Shown piece by piece: positions 46,247 to 57,206 of a stretch of 64,000 nt of DNA. A program made the translations under genes and the position numbers. The DNA comes from Liquidambar formosana (lineage: Eukaryota > Streptophyta > Magnoliopsida > Saxifragales > Altingiaceae). Numbering within the stretch: the stretch's first letter is position 1; the number at the start of each line of letters is the position of its first letter. Under the pieces are notes generated by a model. That model searched no databases and was not told the DNA's origin. It saw only the letters and a program-made list of their open reading frames with translations. The stretch spans positions 18,311,923-18,375,922 of the forward strand of contig CM077820.1 in assembly GCA_039720395.1 (NCBI GenBank), written 5' to 3'.

Positions 46247-48128
46247 TCATTAACTCTAAAATTTATAGAAGTAAATACAAAATTATGAAGAATTTAGGAA
46301 TAATTATTTGATTTATAAATAAGGATCAAACTTATATAAATTTGTTCTTAAAATTTGAAAAATGGGAATTGTTCATGTTGATATTAATTTCTTAGATTTT
46401 CCTTGAAATTTAATTATGATAACTTTCAATTTTCACAATATTACATGTCATTGATCTATGAGAGACTTTTTCCTTGTCCTTTTTAAAACTTTCTATTTTA
46501 TCATCTAAGTAAAAAAAAAGTACTAATGAAGTTTATATAAAATTTTAAATATATGTTGTTTTATTCATTATGGCATGGTACTTATAAACACGTAATTGAG
46601 AAAGAAAGAGGGAAAGCTACTTTAATTAATATGACAAAGAGGGTTAAGGATTATTTGAGTATTATGAAAGTTGTTCTGCAATGATGACCAAAAAACACTC
46701 CCTTTCTCTTTTGCTTTTAGGAGTAGTAGTACTAGAGAAGGCGGCATGCGCTATGCTTCTGCACCTTACCTCACGTCATTCCTCTTTGTATCATTTATTC
46801 ATCCACCATTAGTTATACAGTTATTATTGAGAATTTAATGAACGGTGACTTATATAGAGGAGAGTAGTGGATGAGATGACAAATTTTGTATTGTTTGAAG
46901 CCACAAAATTTACCTTTAAAGTTCTTAATATGAAGTCGTGGATATTTTAGAAAATCATGGTGACATAATATAGCTTAATATAATAGTGCAGATTCTTATT
47001 TATAACAACAAATTTGTTATATATTATAATAATAATAATAATAATAAAACAAAAAGAAACATTGAATTCAGGGGAGGGATTGGTATGATTATAATCGAAG
47101 GGTTGTACTAATAAAAGGTTTGCAAAGCCAATGGATGAGAATGTGAATTTGCTGGTGGAAAGGAGGTACTTAAGAAGTAGCCATATGTTCTTTTTGTTAT
47201 TTTTCTTTCCCTTTTTCTTTTTCTTTGGGCTTGTATTTGTTCTTTTTCCTTTTAATATACTTACCAACTTACCCAAAAAAGGAAAAAAGAAAAGGAAGTA
47301 GCCATATTGAGGAGGATTTTGACAGAGAACGTAACCCCATATATACATTTTTTTTTTTTTTTTTTTTTTTTTGGGGGGGGGTGGGGCAAAGCCAATGGAT
47401 GAGAATATGAATTTGCTGATGGAAAGGAGGTACAGGGTGCGTACTACTTAAGAATCAATATGGAGGAGGATTTTGACAGAGAACCCCATATATTTGTTAC
47501 GTAGGGGCTGGAAATTAGTAGAAATGTCCTATACAAATGTAATCCATCTGTAATCAGAATTGTTGCGTTTGAATCTATTTTCATCAGATTACATTTGTAT
47601 CATTTTTAGATCATGATCTGATCATTAGCATAGAGGTTCTGTATTGATGTGTAATGTGATCCCAGGACTCAAAAACTCTTAGCTAGGCCATCTGCTCAAT
47701 GTTTTTAGTGAATAAACTATCAATCTGATTGGAACAAAATTGACAAGCTGAATACTGCAGGTCTCATGTCATGGAGCAATGACAGTCGGTATATCTGTAC
47801 TCGAAACGATAGCATGCCAACTGCTCTCTGGATATGGGACATACACCATCTCGAGCTTTCTGCCATTCTGGTGCAGAAAGATCCTATTCGAGCAGCAGCT
47901 TGGGACCCCACATGCACGCGCCTTGTTCTGTGCACTGGAAGTTCCCACTTGTACATGTGGACCCCTTCTGGTGCTTACTGCGTTAGTATTCCGCTACCAC
48001 AGTTTACCATAACTGATCTGAAATGGAATTCAGATGGGAGCTGTCTTTTCCTCAAGGACAAAGAATCATTCTGCTGCGCCTCTGTGCCCTTACTGCCAGA
48101 TTCTAGCGAATATAGTTCAGATGATTAA
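29518..48128 (+). CDS. WRAP73: WRAP73/WDR8-like WD-repeat protein
   Basis: Complete gene in six coding exons: 29518-29634, 39371-39859, 41552-41773, 41870-41942, 43132-43242, 47761-48128. All borders are GT-AG and the phases fit, giving 1,380 nt and 459 residues, close to the family's length. It starts MEFTDAYKQTGPCCFSPNAR and ends SSEYSSDD. WD-type blades are visible at about residues 53-77 (IEWALDSEYILC..IQAWSL), 97-119 (ARWSPDSRHIL..TVWSL), 181-200, 225-250 (VKSVSWSPCGQFLAVGSYD), 339-366 (MSWSNDSRYICTR..WIWDI), 381-402 and 417-435. Family members (Wdr8 in yeast, WRAP73 in animals) act at spindle poles and centrosomes to anchor microtubules; plants lack centrosomes, so the plant role is less clear. 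Introns are 9.7, 1.7, 0.1, 1.2 and 4.5 kb, with transposons in the larger ones. Confidence 0.95.
29635..33379. other. WRAP73 intron 1, first part
   Basis: AT-rich intron sequence with no reading frame I recognise, apart from the MITE at 32148-32420. The whole intron spans 29635-39370. Confidence 0.6.
32148..32420. mobile_element. MITE with cattcc-rich arms
   Basis: The right end read in reverse (ggctgcatttggtttgagtg, then aatggaatgg) corresponds to the left end (ggctacttttatt, then gatgagtgaatgagggaggg and aatggaatgg). The two arms fold on each other and carry many attcc/ggaat words. Target-site duplication unclear. Confidence 0.5.
33380..34580 (-). pseudogene. Ty3/gypsy gag relic
   Basis: Minus strand, from the right: a Ser/Glu-rich start, then QLHISEFDGELEPKEFIDW-like sequence (near 34320-34350), a gap, then SRYVYGLRLLIQDQVCLHNL and AYKLALKVKIQLSR (33680-33790), then a CCHC zinc knuckle of the form CYxCFKLGHHTNEC (33464-33519) with a stop at the x position. 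This order is that of retrotransposon gag. A segment of about 175 bp is duplicated in tandem within it. No protease or polymerase follows. Confidence 0.72.
34581..38429. other. WRAP73 intron 1, later part
   Basis: No gene recognised. Small structures: a perfect AAT/ATT palindrome at 35241-35278, an inverted pair ttttttgccaaaaaaa / ttttttggcaaaaaaaa at about 35549-35590, and a G-rich patch (gggagcgggagcgg) near 37016-37040. Bases 35650-36000 have slightly coding-like composition, but I could not assign a family. Confidence 0.45.
38430..38655. repeat. ~112-bp tandem repeat, two copies
   Basis: Copy one begins near gctttctagactccac (38434) and copy two near gctatctagactccac (38552). Both continue through aactc[gt]ctagactcaa, tagagtctct and aaactccattat. 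The unit is itself built from ctagactc words. Confidence 0.75.
39922..40131 (+). mobile_element. tRNA-derived SINE
   Basis: The head resembles a tRNA with RNA polymerase III boxes: A box tagctcagttgg (39930-39941) and B box gagttcgactc (39977-39987), about 36 bp apart. A body with catggttctcatagacctgg and gggttgtggggtcttttatg follows, then an A-rich end. It starts about 60 bp downstream of the WRAP73 exon 2 donor. It is too short and has no tRNA fold after the head, so it is a SINE and not a tRNA gene. Confidence 0.82.
40445..40852 (+). mobile_element. tRNA-derived SINE with 18-bp target-site duplication
   Basis: Begins ggggtagcttagttgg (A box) with a decayed B box (tagtttgactt), then the same body as the SINE 500 bp upstream. 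A TA microsatellite (40630-40651) and a further 200 bp follow. Direct repeats flank the whole: aatatatcatattcgcaa at 40427-40444 and aatatatcacattcgcaa at 40853-40870 (17 of 18 identical). The segment after the TA run may be a longer 3' domain or a second insertion. Confidence 0.72.
41331..41350 (+). repeat. Poly-G run (20 G) after poly-T
   Basis: An uninterrupted G20 tract preceded by T8 in WRAP73 intron 2. A second shorter G-rich run lies at about 43771-43785. Confidence 0.9.
43480..43670. repeat. ~100-bp direct tandem duplication
   Basis: Both copies run from attaaatttaaggataagaa (or tagatctaagaataagaa) through aaggatggtg to ggggtgtggtttttc. Probably a piece of an LTR or TRIM element; the preceding atgatgtgggatgtgggact is a common phrase near such elements. 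Confidence 0.7.
44815..46170 (+). pseudogene. LINE ORF2 C-terminal fragment, WRAP73 intron 5
   Basis: Plus strand reads WNTVCLIKKERCLGIRHLKD, then NKALLGKWLWRFVGEKEE, VGDGSSIRFLF, KREAWVANLLSWEGDSS and NVTFGRNLHDWELKEVV. These are the post-reverse-transcriptase and zinc-binding RVT regions. Stops and frameshifts are present throughout. It ends before the CT/TA microsatellite at 46180. It shares the ALL[GD]KWLW block with the relic at 4176-5770. Confidence 0.78.
46180..46241. repeat. (CT)n(AT)n microsatellite
   Basis: About 25 bp of CT followed by about 35 bp of TA at the 3' end of the LINE fragment. Confidence 0.93.
47118..47500. repeat. Local direct duplication in WRAP73 intron 5
   Basis: Copy one (47118-47345) and copy two (47386-47500) share gcaaagccaatggatgagaa, gctg[ga]tggaaaggaggtac and gaggaggattttgacagaga. 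Copy one carries the 108-bp LINE tail and copy two does not, so the LINE inserted after the duplication. A poly-T/poly-G run separates the copies. Confidence 0.8.
47187..47294 (+). mobile_element. 108-bp LINE 3' tail with 13-bp target-site duplication
   Basis: T-rich segment with gggcttgtatttgttctttt and ttttaatatacttaccaac, ending in an A-rich stretch. Flanked by gaagtagccatat at 47174-47186 and 47295-47307. A clear truncated insertion, inside one copy of a larger local duplication. Confidence 0.78.
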
Positions 48129-48700
48129 GGCATATTTGTTGTTTATGGGGCTGGCCTGGGTGCTAACATGAAAGGTTGTGGAATTGAGAATCTTTGATCA
48201 AGTGAGACGACTTCCGATTTTTGGGCTGTCTTTGGTCTCAAATATGTAAATTAGGAATAGTCTCTGGCTCGGTCAGTTTGCATTGTATTATGTACTTGCA
48301 GTTGAGAATCCGGTGAAAGTTTTTGTGTTGTTGTTTATTAAATTGGCACCAGTCACCATTTTGGTTTTCCTTAGCTATGATGCTTAGAAAAAGGGGACAA
48401 AAAGTTAATTGTTTGAATGGGTGCCAGATTGATTAGCTCAAAATATGGATGTGGCCAGTGGCAAGAGTCATTGGCAATTTACCTGATGTCTCGAATACTG
48501 GGTTTCTCAAATTAGATATCCAATATAGTGGGAAATGATCTTTTGCGATCAAACTTTCCAAGTTTCAGAGGCATCAATTGATGTGGTGTGAACGATGACC
48601 TTATCTATGTCCAAGAGATTAGTTAAGCCAAAGGGTTGGATATTTTTTAAACAAAATAAAATAAAGGAGGGTGTTGAATTGACCAAATTTCTTGACCAAA
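48129..48700 (+). other. WRAP73 3' untranslated region and downstream
   Basis: Sequence after the TAA stop. No strict AATAAA; tttattaaattggc near 48338-48350 may serve as a weak far-upstream element. The transcript end cannot be set from sequence. Confidence 0.4.
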
Positions 48701-48969
48701 AGATGCAGATGCCATCTCATCAGTCGACTTTGAGTGTTGAGTTTATTTTTCCGATAAAATTTTTATTAGTCAATCTAATTGTCATATTATTTGGATAAGG
48801 GGATTTCGACAAAAAATTTGAGTAATGTAGTATAACTCGAAAATAAATAAATATAGTTTTGAGTGGTCCACATATTTGGCTGACTTCACCATAGAAATCA
48901 TGAGCAAGAAAAAATATAAAAAATAAAATAAAATAATGTTTGACTAACAGGAGTTGAGAGCCAAATAGG

Positions 48970-49104
48970 AACGAGAAAAACTTCCATGGAACCATGGCAT
49001 GGGCCACGTGGTGCAACCAGTCAATCACATTCAAGCAAAGTGGAATTGGCTGGTTGCATCATGTGGCCATGCAACAGTTCCACGGAAGTTCTTCTCAATA
49101 GGAA
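48970..49104. repeat. Imperfect hairpin (fold-back), ~56-bp arms
   Basis: 48970-49025 pairs with the reverse complement of 49044-49104: gagaaaaacttccatggaac, gcatgggccacgtggtgcaa and ccagtcaat against gagaagaacttccgtggaac, gcatggccacatgatgcaac and cagccaat. The loop is about 18 bp. It could be a fold-back MITE or a small-RNA precursor. Confidence 0.7.
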
Positions 49105-50816
49105 CAGAGAGAGAAACTAGTAATATAAAAATATAAATTATCTTAAATTTTGTGCATATGTACCTGGAGATGATCCAAAACCTTCTGTCCTAGCGCACAA
49201 AGATGATTCAAAACAAATGCGCCATTTGATTATCACCTATCTTTGGTAGGGTGGGTGGAGTTCGAATTTGGTGATGGTTTTAAAAAAGAAAACTATCACC
49301 GTGATGGTTTAATGAGATCATAATATGTGGATAAATGGACAAGTGAAATTAAATCTCACTCCATTGTTGTTGAAACCATCTCCAGTGAATCGTTTATGGA
49401 TCAAATCCCTTTCAATATAATACAAAAATAAAATGGTACTATTGTATTCACAATAATTAAATTTTAGTAGCTTATATATGACTATAAATAGATTAAAAAA
49501 TATTGCAAACGATTGTCAATTTCTGTAATCGTAGTTTGCTAGGAAAAAATGGTACTGTTGTGTTCTCAATCTGAAAAGAGTATGAGGCTTGTTTGGACAT
49601 AGACATTGGAAGCTAATTTGAAATATTGTTTTAGAAAACAGAAAATTTCGAGACCATTATTTTAAGTGGTTGTATGTTTCTTTCTTAAAAAGAAAACAGA
49701 AAAAGTTTAGTTGATTCAGGAACTTATGCCCTAGGAAGTGAAAGATATTTGTTTGAACTCCTCATCTTTCGAAGGGGTTAATCTTACTTGAGATTAGAGA
49801 ACAATTAGGTCAAATGTCTGGCGACCCTAAAATAAAAGGAAAAAAAATATGAAACGAAGAACATTATTCTTATTTTATATGAAAATGAGTTGTTTTTAAG
49901 AAAATATTTTAAAAACAATTTTTAAGAATATACTCTCAAACATGGTATTGTACTTCTTTTCTATTTTTTTTTTTTTTTTGTGACTGAAATAAATAAATAA
50001 ATAAATAAAAGCAAACAAACCAAACATGCCTCTTGTACTCCTTGGATTTTGTGAGGGATGGGTAAGGTTGAGGTCTTCATCATTATATATTGGAGATGGA
50101 GGTGGTGGTCCATGTACATGTTTGAATGGAGGTTGTGGTTAGAAGTGGTGGGGGTGGTAGTGGGGCTTGATAAATAGGAATAAGTGATTATTGGAGATTA
50201 GTAACTGTTGCTAGGCATTCATGGGCTATTGTTGAATAAAGGTAATAAAGGGTACCAAGATTGTGGAAACTAGTCACTGTTGTGGCTATAGTGGACTCTT
50301 AATCAGAACCATGATCATGCTCCCCTGGTTCAGGTGATTAATTATTGGAAAATGTTGAAAACATTTTATCCACCTACTTTGTTTACTGGTTAAAGATTAT
50401 AATTAATTAAAAAGATGAATTCATTTTAGAAAATGCCATTGACCCTTGAATATTTCCTCAATTTTATTTTTTTTCCCCTCATCGATGAGGACACCTATGC
50501 GACACGTATAGGCAACCGATAAGGAAATGAGTAGTTTATAAATCATTATATATTAAAATTATTCAATTGTAATGAAACATCAATAGAGCAATGGCCGATG
50601 TAGACAATATACAAGTAAAAGTAGGCCTCAATTTTTGGCCCCACATTTTTATTAATTTTCTTATACTATAATAAGAAAATCAGGAAGGTAAGATAATAGA
50701 GAGAGAGAAAGAGGCAAAAGGGGGAGGAGACAATGCCAGCATTGCTAGGCTGTACCAAATGTCATCGTCTTTTCAATTGATGACATAATTTTATAGTTTA
50801 GTGTTTGGATTTTCGC

Positions 50817-50847
<31 letters not shown>

Positions 50848-53595
50848 CTAACATTGTCGAATGTCGTTAACCATAGCACGGCATATGATTGATTGAAAAA
50901 GGTTTTTCCATTATTCCGAGGTGAGCAGCAAATTTTCACTTCAAATCCACCAACCCAGTTTAATTAATTAAATTAAATAGGTGTACAGCTCACACTCATT
51001 CAGCCCATTACATCCTAATTAGTAACAAAGAATTCTTATATACTCAATAAAATACAAAACATATTTCATTACCTTCTCAATGTTATCCTAATCTTAAATT
51101 ATACAATAGTTTACTTCCATTGTTTCCGCAGGCTTGGTTCAGTATTCGATCGTCATCCCCTAATTCGCCTAAATTTAATAGTTTGGTTGATTTCGACTTC
51201 TCACTTTTTTTAGGATCATTTCCCAACTGGATTTATCTTAAATGTTAGTCAATGCAGATTGCATTACAGTTTTACAGGTGCCCTACTCAAGGGAAATGTT
51301 AATCATTTAAGGCTGTTTGATTTTTTATTTTAAAAAAATATATTTTTATGGTTATTTGATGGTGTCAACACATAGTGGCCGCTTCAACGATTTTTAAGAG
51401 TATTTCCGTTTGTTTCTCGAAATCGAGGTTGAAATGGAATCACAACTTGGTTTCGTTTAATTCCCTTGTTTGGAAAATTTACCCATATTTTATATGAATG
51501 GTGAAGCGTGGGCGGCGCCACTAACGATAATGGTATTTTGGGTTTGTGGGGATGGGCAAGGTGGAGGTCTTCATTATTATATATATTGCACGTAGATGGA
51601 GTTAGTGGTCCAAGTGACTGGCCGTGAATGGTGGTTTTCGTTGGAATTAATGGTCCATATATCTGGTGTGCTCTAGTGGTGGTGGAGGAGCATGACAATG
51701 GCAATAAGTGACCAGGCTGCTGTTGCTGGCATCAACGGTTGCCCCTTTTCATTTTCCTTTGACATTTTTTGTTTTTTTTTTAATGGCTATGAAAGCTTTG
51801 GTCCAACTAATTAAGCCCTAAGAATGTACACAGTAAAGGTCATGACCATCCACTATATATAAATTGACATTTAAAATAAATTTGACCAGTGATTAATCCT
51901 ATTATGAAAGAGTGCAAAATCAAACTCAACACCTTTCACTTAAATATCGATCAAGAACTACTGATTCACTGTTCCAAGAACTAGTTGGCATATCATGGTT
52001 GTTGATATGTTGGCAGCAAGTACGTCCTTAATTGCATGTTTCCTCGATCCATCCATTTCTTTTCATCTTTTGGGTCCTGGAGAGGGCTTAATAGGCCCTT
52101 AAATGTGAGCTGTACTAAGGGAATATAACCCTTTCTTATGCTAAAATCATATCCCCCAATTCCCCAAACGAAGCTCACCCGCGCCACCCCCTATAATAGA
52201 AAATACGTTAATTCATAATTTGGCCCTTTTTTTATCTATAGACGAGGAGGTTCTTCAGGATATTTATGCACTCAACTAATTTCTTAAACACATGCATCAA
52301 ACAATTACATAACAAATTGATAATGAGAAAAGTTCTTCGGTATGGAGATAAATTGAGAACAAGTGTTGCAAGAACAAGTCCACACTCTCTCTAGTACTTT
52401 CTTATGTAGCCCCTACATAGTAAAACTCTTTCTAAACTCAAAGCAATCTCTATCAAGCATGGGAGGGTAAGGCCGTAAGGGCATGTGCACTAGTTCGGGG
52501 GGATAAGTTCACTTGGGTAAAAATACTCTCGCCGCCCGAGTATTTTTTTTTATTTATTTAAAAAGGGTTTTCTTTTTTCTTAATTCAAATTCGAACAATA
52601 TTATTATGTAACCTTCTTGATTTTCATTTTTTATATATTTATTATAGAGTAATAATAATGGGTATTTTTAGTATTTAATAACTAAACAAAAGAGCCATTT
52701 CATTTCTATAATAATCTAAAAAAAATTTTAAAAAAAATGAAAGAGAGAAAGAGAGAGTATGTGTCTGTAGTGTGTACTTGCACATGCTAGCACTATTGTG
52801 GACTCGTGACCTACCTTTCTTACTGGATTTGGATTTGGTGAAGTTTTGCACTTTAACTATACTGTGCAGTGGTCATCAGATGAGCGACACGTTGCAAGGG
52901 AAACACAGAAATGGTTGGAATTTGAAAGAGGAATTTGTCACGTGAGCTGCTAATGGAACAAATCTCAATCATTCTTACCTCCTTACATCGTGTCACTTAT
53001 CCGAAAATCACTGCACGGTGCAATTAAAGAGCCTTTCCCTTTCTTACCGAGCAAATCATCCCATTTTGTTAGCAATACCAGAGGACTTGCCGTGTGCCAG
53101 CGTCCATTCCTCTCTCTCTCTCTCTCTCTCTCTCGTAATGGTCCCATTCCACTATTGTGTGCTATGGTTTGTGCATGAACAAAAGCAGTTGCTGGGCTGT
53201 ACCAGACTTGCCAATTGCCATCTTATCACGGGCTCCATTTATGACAGATTCTCATAATTTAGTGTTTCGACTTTTGGAGGGTCATACTAAAAAAGTACGG
53301 TGAAAGGGAGATGCATGTTAATCAGAATTGACGCCACATTAATTCGATGCATTGCACGTACTAATCATAGTGTGATAATTAACGACTATGATTAGTATTT
53401 TCTCCATTGTGGAATGTAGTTAACCGGAAAACCTTCTCCATTGTTGTAAGGCAGGCAAATTTTCACCCAATCCACCAACCCCTTTTCATTGAGCTGAGTA
53501 TTCCCTTTTCAATCACCAATTTTCTTACATACATGTAGTCAAGGCAAGGCAAGGCAAGGCAAGGCAAGGAGGTCTTTTATAGCCTTGTTAGATAT
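49105..53595. other. Intergenic spacer with diverged internal duplications
   Basis: No gene recognised. Two pairs of diverged direct repeats are visible: 50045-50240 with 51545-51740 (both with aaggt[tg]gaggtcttcat, tagtggtcca and gttgctggcat or gttgctaggcat), and 50735-50970 with 53190-53510 (both with ctgtaccaaatg or ctgtaccaga, atttagtgtt, ggcaaattttcac and aatccaccaacc). Poly-A at 50820-50843; CT run at 53109-53133; (CAAGG)6 at 53540-53569. Confidence 0.55.
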
Positions 53596-53691
53596 GTCAA
53601 GAATATAGTTGATATTGCTGTTTGGATGGATGAGATTTCTGAGTATGTTCGGGACAAAGTCCCGATTGATTTGCATCTTTTATCTCATTAA
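53596..53691 (+). pseudogene. Possible LINE C-terminal coding remnant
   Basis: A short frame reads VKNIVDIAVWMDEISEYVRD and ends KVPIDLHLLSH before TAA. It is followed by a sequence like a LINE tail (ttaatatatatcgtctttat) and an A-rich stretch. The reading and ending resemble the last codons of a plant LINE RNase H region, from memory of such tails only. Confidence 0.35.
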
Positions 53692-53836
53692 TATATATCG
53701 TCTTTATATCAAACAAAAAAATATATATATTTATTTACATGAAAAGAAAAAAAAATATAAAAGAGGGTGTAGACCTCACATTCATACAACCAATTTTATC
53801 CTCATTAATAATAATAATAATAATAATATATGTATA

Positions 53837-54110
53837 CTCCCTTTGGCCTACAAAGATTGGCCATTTTTAACAAATCACGTAGCTTAAGAAAAACTATCAT
53901 TTCATTGATTTGTCATTTATTAAATTTTATTTTTCCAAAAATACCTTCACCTACTTTTTATTGGGTTTTGTGTTGAAAATAATTATAAAAATAACAAGGG
54001 ATAGTATAGAAAATTCAAAAAAATTATGATTTGACTTTTCAAAATGGACAAACATTTTGGGATAAAAAAATTGCAAAAATGACGTATATATCTTTGTGAG
54101 ACGAGGGGAG
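53837..54110. mobile_element. Stowaway MITE
   Basis: Left end ctccctttggcctacaaaga and right end (reverse complement) ctcccctcgtctcacaaaga, both next to TA (53835-53836 and 54111-54112). 274 bp, AT-rich, no coding content. The termini are related to those of the mariner element at 25011-28839. Confidence 0.85.
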
Positions 54111-54233
54111 TATCTCATTTTTGCCAACAGCCCGATAAGGCATCTAAGTCTTTAACTTGATTAATCTCTCATTAGATAGATAAGGCCATGAGGCTCACTA
54201 CACATCGGTTAATTAATAATTAAGGCACCGTTT

Positions 54234-54649
54234 GGTTGCACTTTTTAAAAGATCTTTTCTTAAGTAGAAAAAGTCATTTTTTATTTTCTTACTTTTTGCT
54301 TTTATGTACAAGTAACAAAAGCAAAAGCATGTTTGGTAAAATTGATTTCGCCGGTGATATTTTGGATGTAATAGGAAACTCTACCGAATCATCGTTGCCC
54401 AAACAGAAGCCTAAGACAGGCACGACCTTTCTCGCTCGCGAATTTTTCGAGTTAAGGTCAAACTCGTCCAAAAGATAAAAATGACTTTTAAAAGCAAATC
54501 TTCATTGATTTTGCTTAAAATCGAATATTTTGCTTTTTGCTTTCTAGAAGTCCTTTTTAATTATTCTAACCAAACAGTGCTTTTTGCTTTTACAACCCTT
54601 GCTTTCAAAAGCAAAAAAGATTGTAAAATAAGTGCAACCAAATGGTGCC
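54234..54649. mobile_element. Tourist-type MITE (PIF/Harbinger-like)
   Basis: Terminal inverted repeats ggcaccgtttggttgcactt (left) and ggcaccatttggttgcactt (right, reverse complement), flanked by TAA on both sides (54231-54233 and 54650-54652). 416 bp. A TWA 3-bp target fits PIF/Harbinger MITEs. Many gctttttgcttt / aaagcaaaa words lie inside. Confidence 0.82.
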
Positions 54650-54652
54650 TAA

Positions 54653-56490
54653 GATAAATTTGATTTGTGACTCTCTACATAAAAAGTGGGAATATGTTTT
54701 ATATTATATATATATTTTTTTAATAATATAGTGTAGTACCATATTACTTCATCAGCTTGGTGAGCTCAGTTAAGTATTCACCTACCCTAATTGGCCCCAA
54801 TTCAACCCTATCCAAATCTTGAAACTTGCTAGCTCTCTAAGCGGATGAAGTAAAGCGAACTCATACAAGAATGCTATTAAGGCAAGTAGCAATGGCTTAT
54901 AAGAAAGAAAATGATAGGTGAATCAAGTTTAGTCTTGACTCTTGAGAGAGATGATCCAAATGCCTTAGCTAAAAAATAAAAAAAAATAAAAAAAAAGAAA
55001 AAAAAGAAAAAAGGAAAACCAAGAAAAATTAACAGCTCACTTTTAAAGTTTGAAGGATCTCATAGAATTGACATAATCAAGAGAATTTTGTTTAGATTCT
55101 GTTTGTTTTGGTGTAATGTGCTTTGTGGTGTAAAAACCTTTTCATGAAAATCCAATTACAAGTAAAATTTGGATTTTCAAATGGTTTTCTATTGTAAGGC
55201 TTGCCTCTTGAAATGGGACAAAATTGCCCCTCTTTACCATGCTCTTTTACATCATATCCGAAAACAACTTGCGCACAAAAAAAAAAAAAAAACGGTCAGT
55301 CGATTTCCTTACTTTTTACTCAAAATTGGTAAAATTAATTACATCATTTTTTTTTCCAGGTCTAACCAAACAACGTATATGAGGTTCCGTGAATGCATGA
55401 TATTCTCGTTGCTTGTTTAAATAGAAAAAATATTTTTAGGAAGTATAATGCTACCTATCTCGAATCCAAGATTGGTCCAATGAATCCGATCTTGCTGTTT
55501 CTATTTGAGATTTCGGCCCAATAAATCTCACCCTCTTATTTATGTTAGAGAATCCTAAATTCGGAATATGAAACATTACTTTTTTAGGAACAATACATTC
55601 CATTTTGAATTTTTTTATTCATGTTTCCCCAAAAAAAAATTTCGTATTTCGATTCTCTCATGCGTTGGTCTCACTTAAACATCTAGCCGAGGAATCTTTC
55701 ACCATTGAATGAGTCTTCTATGTAACTGTGACACGGTTATGTGATATCGCGGACCAATGAAAGGAAAATTAAATAGGCTCGTGGGATTAAAAAAAACATA
55801 CACTATTCACTATATATGATCGTATAATTGACAACATATCAGACACACGATCACGTACCGTATAATCCCATAACAGCATCAAATCCAAACCCACCACAAT
55901 TATAGGGAGTGTAAGTTTTTCTCACCACGAACACACACAAAACTCGTAGTACTCCCTCTTGCTTAGGACACGTCTGCAATGTCGGCACTTTTTCAATTTT
56001 GAAAACAAATTGGAATGTGTGGAAATCATTTAAAAGTGCATGTGAAGACAGGTGTCAGTCAAACATAGCGAGTAAATTTTATTTTTCTACACCAATTCCA
56101 ATCTTCTATCCTTTTCTCAGACTAAACACCGACCGATTACCGACCTTGAAGGCGCTCTCATCGTGGACGCGCTTACGCCATTTTTAGTGGGCCTGTCTCT
56201 GGTTAAAGTCAAATCCTTTTCCGGTATGATCAAGTTACCAATGAAAGGTTGCCATCTCACCATCGGAAAGATCATTAGCTGACAAGAAACAATAAATCCG
56301 GTGTTCTAGAGGCTCCTTAAGATAGGTGGTCCCTAGCCCCTACCAATCTGGTCCTTGTGGCGTTGCTCATAATTTTGAAAGATCGTATGATAAATTGGAG
56401 TAATCCACGTCAGATCAATAGCAGTTAATATAAGTTATATCAATATAATATATTAAGAATTGTATATTGTGTATTGACTTATTATATCTT
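54653..56490. other. Intergenic spacer
   Basis: No gene recognised. AT-rich, with A-rich runs at 54975-55015 and 55278-55293. Confidence 0.5.
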
Positions 56491-56494
56491 ACTA

Positions 56495-57165
56495 GATATA
56501 GCACACGTGCATTGCACGTGAATATTTTTAAATAATATTAGTTATACAAAATAATAAATACATAAAGATTTTATATTAATGAGTCTAAACGGTTTTTTAG
56601 AACTATAGGTATTTCGTTTCGAATAATTTTTCACCTATTATGATTATAAATTCATCTATCTAACTTAAAAATTTATCAAAAATCAAACTTATAATCATAA
56701 TAGAAGGGAGAAGTTACCGTTAACCAGAGAATGGAGAAGTCGCCGTTAATGAAAAAGGTGGAGAGAAAGTTGAACCTACTCTTGATGGAGAAACAATCTG
56801 GCTATTTATTTATTATATAGGAATTATAGTTTCAATTTCTTTTGAATTCCTATTTGTGTTTTATATATTAAAGTATGTGTTTTAGAGTTATAGTTTCCAT
56901 ATTCCTATATATTTCTATTTATAATATAGGAATTATAGTTTCTGTTTCCTTTGCATTCCTATTTGTATATTATATATTAAGGTATGTGTTTTAAAATATA
57001 TTAAGGTATGGGTTTTAGAATTATAGTTTTCATAGTACTATATTTCCTATATATGCAGAAGGATGGGTAGTTGTGTATTTAAAAAATAAAATAAGGGTAT
57101 ATTAGTCAATCAAAAGTTTTTCTTACATTCATCTTTTTATAGGTAATAAATAAATATAGATATTA
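56495..57165. mobile_element. Possible non-autonomous element with tandem repeat
   Basis: Starts tactagatatagcacacgtg cattgcacgtgaa, a phrase that recurs in altered form at 62954-62992 (tactagcaatgcaccacgtg). It contains a repeat of about 111 bp (56820-56930 and 56931-57040) built on aggaattatagttt, tttg[ac]attcctatttg and atatattaa[ag]gtatg. The right end near tttttataggtaataaataa is a guess. Confidence 0.4.
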
Positions 57166-57206
57166 ACACGTGTTCATCTGATTATTATCCTTAAGTACAG
57201 TTGTTA

